6,414 nucleotides of DNA, taken from the NCBI GenBank assembly GCA_945834545.1, contig CAMAHO010000127.1, positions 1-6,414 on the forward strand, read 5' to 3'. Source of the DNA: an uncultured Lachnospiraceae bacterium. Lineage in GTDB: Bacteria > Bacillota > Clostridia > Lachnospirales > Lachnospiraceae. Shown here piece by piece: positions 6,315 to 6,414 of this stretch. Under the pieces are notes generated by a model. The model was not told where the DNA came from. It did not search any database and saw nothing but the letters and a program-made list of their open reading frames with translations. The number at the start of each line of letters is the position of its first letter. The stretch's first letter is position 1. The position numbers and the translations under genes were made by a program.

Positions 6315-6414
6315 ATCTGAATCTCTCCAATTTTCTTGTAAATATCAAAGCAATCAAAGGTTGCAAAATAATCCTTCGGTGTTTCTGCTCTTCGAATTAA
6401 TTCTACCGAACCAT
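6311..6414 (-). CDS. C-terminal end of an unidentified protein
   Basis: An open frame enters from beyond the window and ends in TGA at 6313-6311. Its last 33 residues are visible (beginning GSVELIRRAETPKD and ending YKKIGEIQI). It has no start codon inside the window. I do not recognise the family from so short a tail. It is believed to be real because its stop overlaps the next start by 4 nt, the ribosome binding site of that gene lies within it, and the other two frames are closed by stops. It and the S66 gene probably form one operon. Confidence 0.65.
   Translation of the reverse strand, partial: GSVELIRRAETPKDYFATFDCFDIYKKIGEIQI
6323..6328 (-). promoter_or_regulatory. Ribosome binding site deciding the TTG start of the S66 gene
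   Basis: GGAGAG on the minus strand lies 8 nt before the TTG at 6314, inside the end of the upstream coding region. It supports the unusual TTG start over any later ATG, which would remove the conserved N-terminal GLVAPSFG strand. Confidence 0.65.

Overview
The window looks like chromosomal DNA of a moderately AT-rich, low-GC Gram-positive anaerobe of the Clostridia, most likely a Lachnospiraceae-type bacterium. That placement is an inference from three things: the Pol I sequence type with a decayed proofreading domain, strong AGGAGG-like ribosome binding sites, and a tRNA without an encoded CCA end. No database search was possible. Every gene I can support lies on the minus strand, so transcription runs from high to low coordinates.

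Layout in the direction of transcription. At 6414-6311 is the C-terminal tail of an unidentified protein that enters from outside the window. Its stop codon overlaps by 4 nt (TTGA) the TTG start of a family S66 (LD-carboxypeptidase/MccF-like) protein at 6314-5283. A weak hairpin at 5245-5224 may end that unit. Next comes a stand-alone tRNA-Leu(CAA) at 5165-5083 with its own near-consensus promoter and a strong intrinsic terminator. After a promoter region holding a perfect 14-bp palindrome, a second unit begins. It contains a 761-residue membrane protein (seven TM helices, PAS, degenerate GGDEF, intact EAL) at 4946-2661. This is followed by a 106-residue membrane protein with an anti-sigma-type zinc motif at 2608-2288, and then by polA (DNA polymerase I) from 2258, which runs off the low-coordinate end just after the O-helix.

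The spacings in this second unit (52 nt and 29 nt, with no terminator visible) suggest that the cyclic-di-GMP phosphodiesterase, the zinc-motif protein and polA share a transcript. How the three would work together is not evident, and it may be only genomic adjacency. The likely biochemical roles are signal-dependent hydrolysis of c-di-GMP at the membrane, an unknown zinc-dependent or regulatory role for the small protein, and Okazaki-fragment maturation and repair synthesis by Pol I.

The window is mostly ordinary housekeeping sequence. I see no mobile element, CRISPR array, toxin-antitoxin pair or defence island. The points worth a second look are residue-level: a dead-looking cyclase joined to an intact phosphodiesterase, an orphan zinc anti-sigma-like protein with the same ligand spacing as RsrA, an S66 protein lacking the usual nucleophilic serine, and the palindrome sitting in a promoter spacer.
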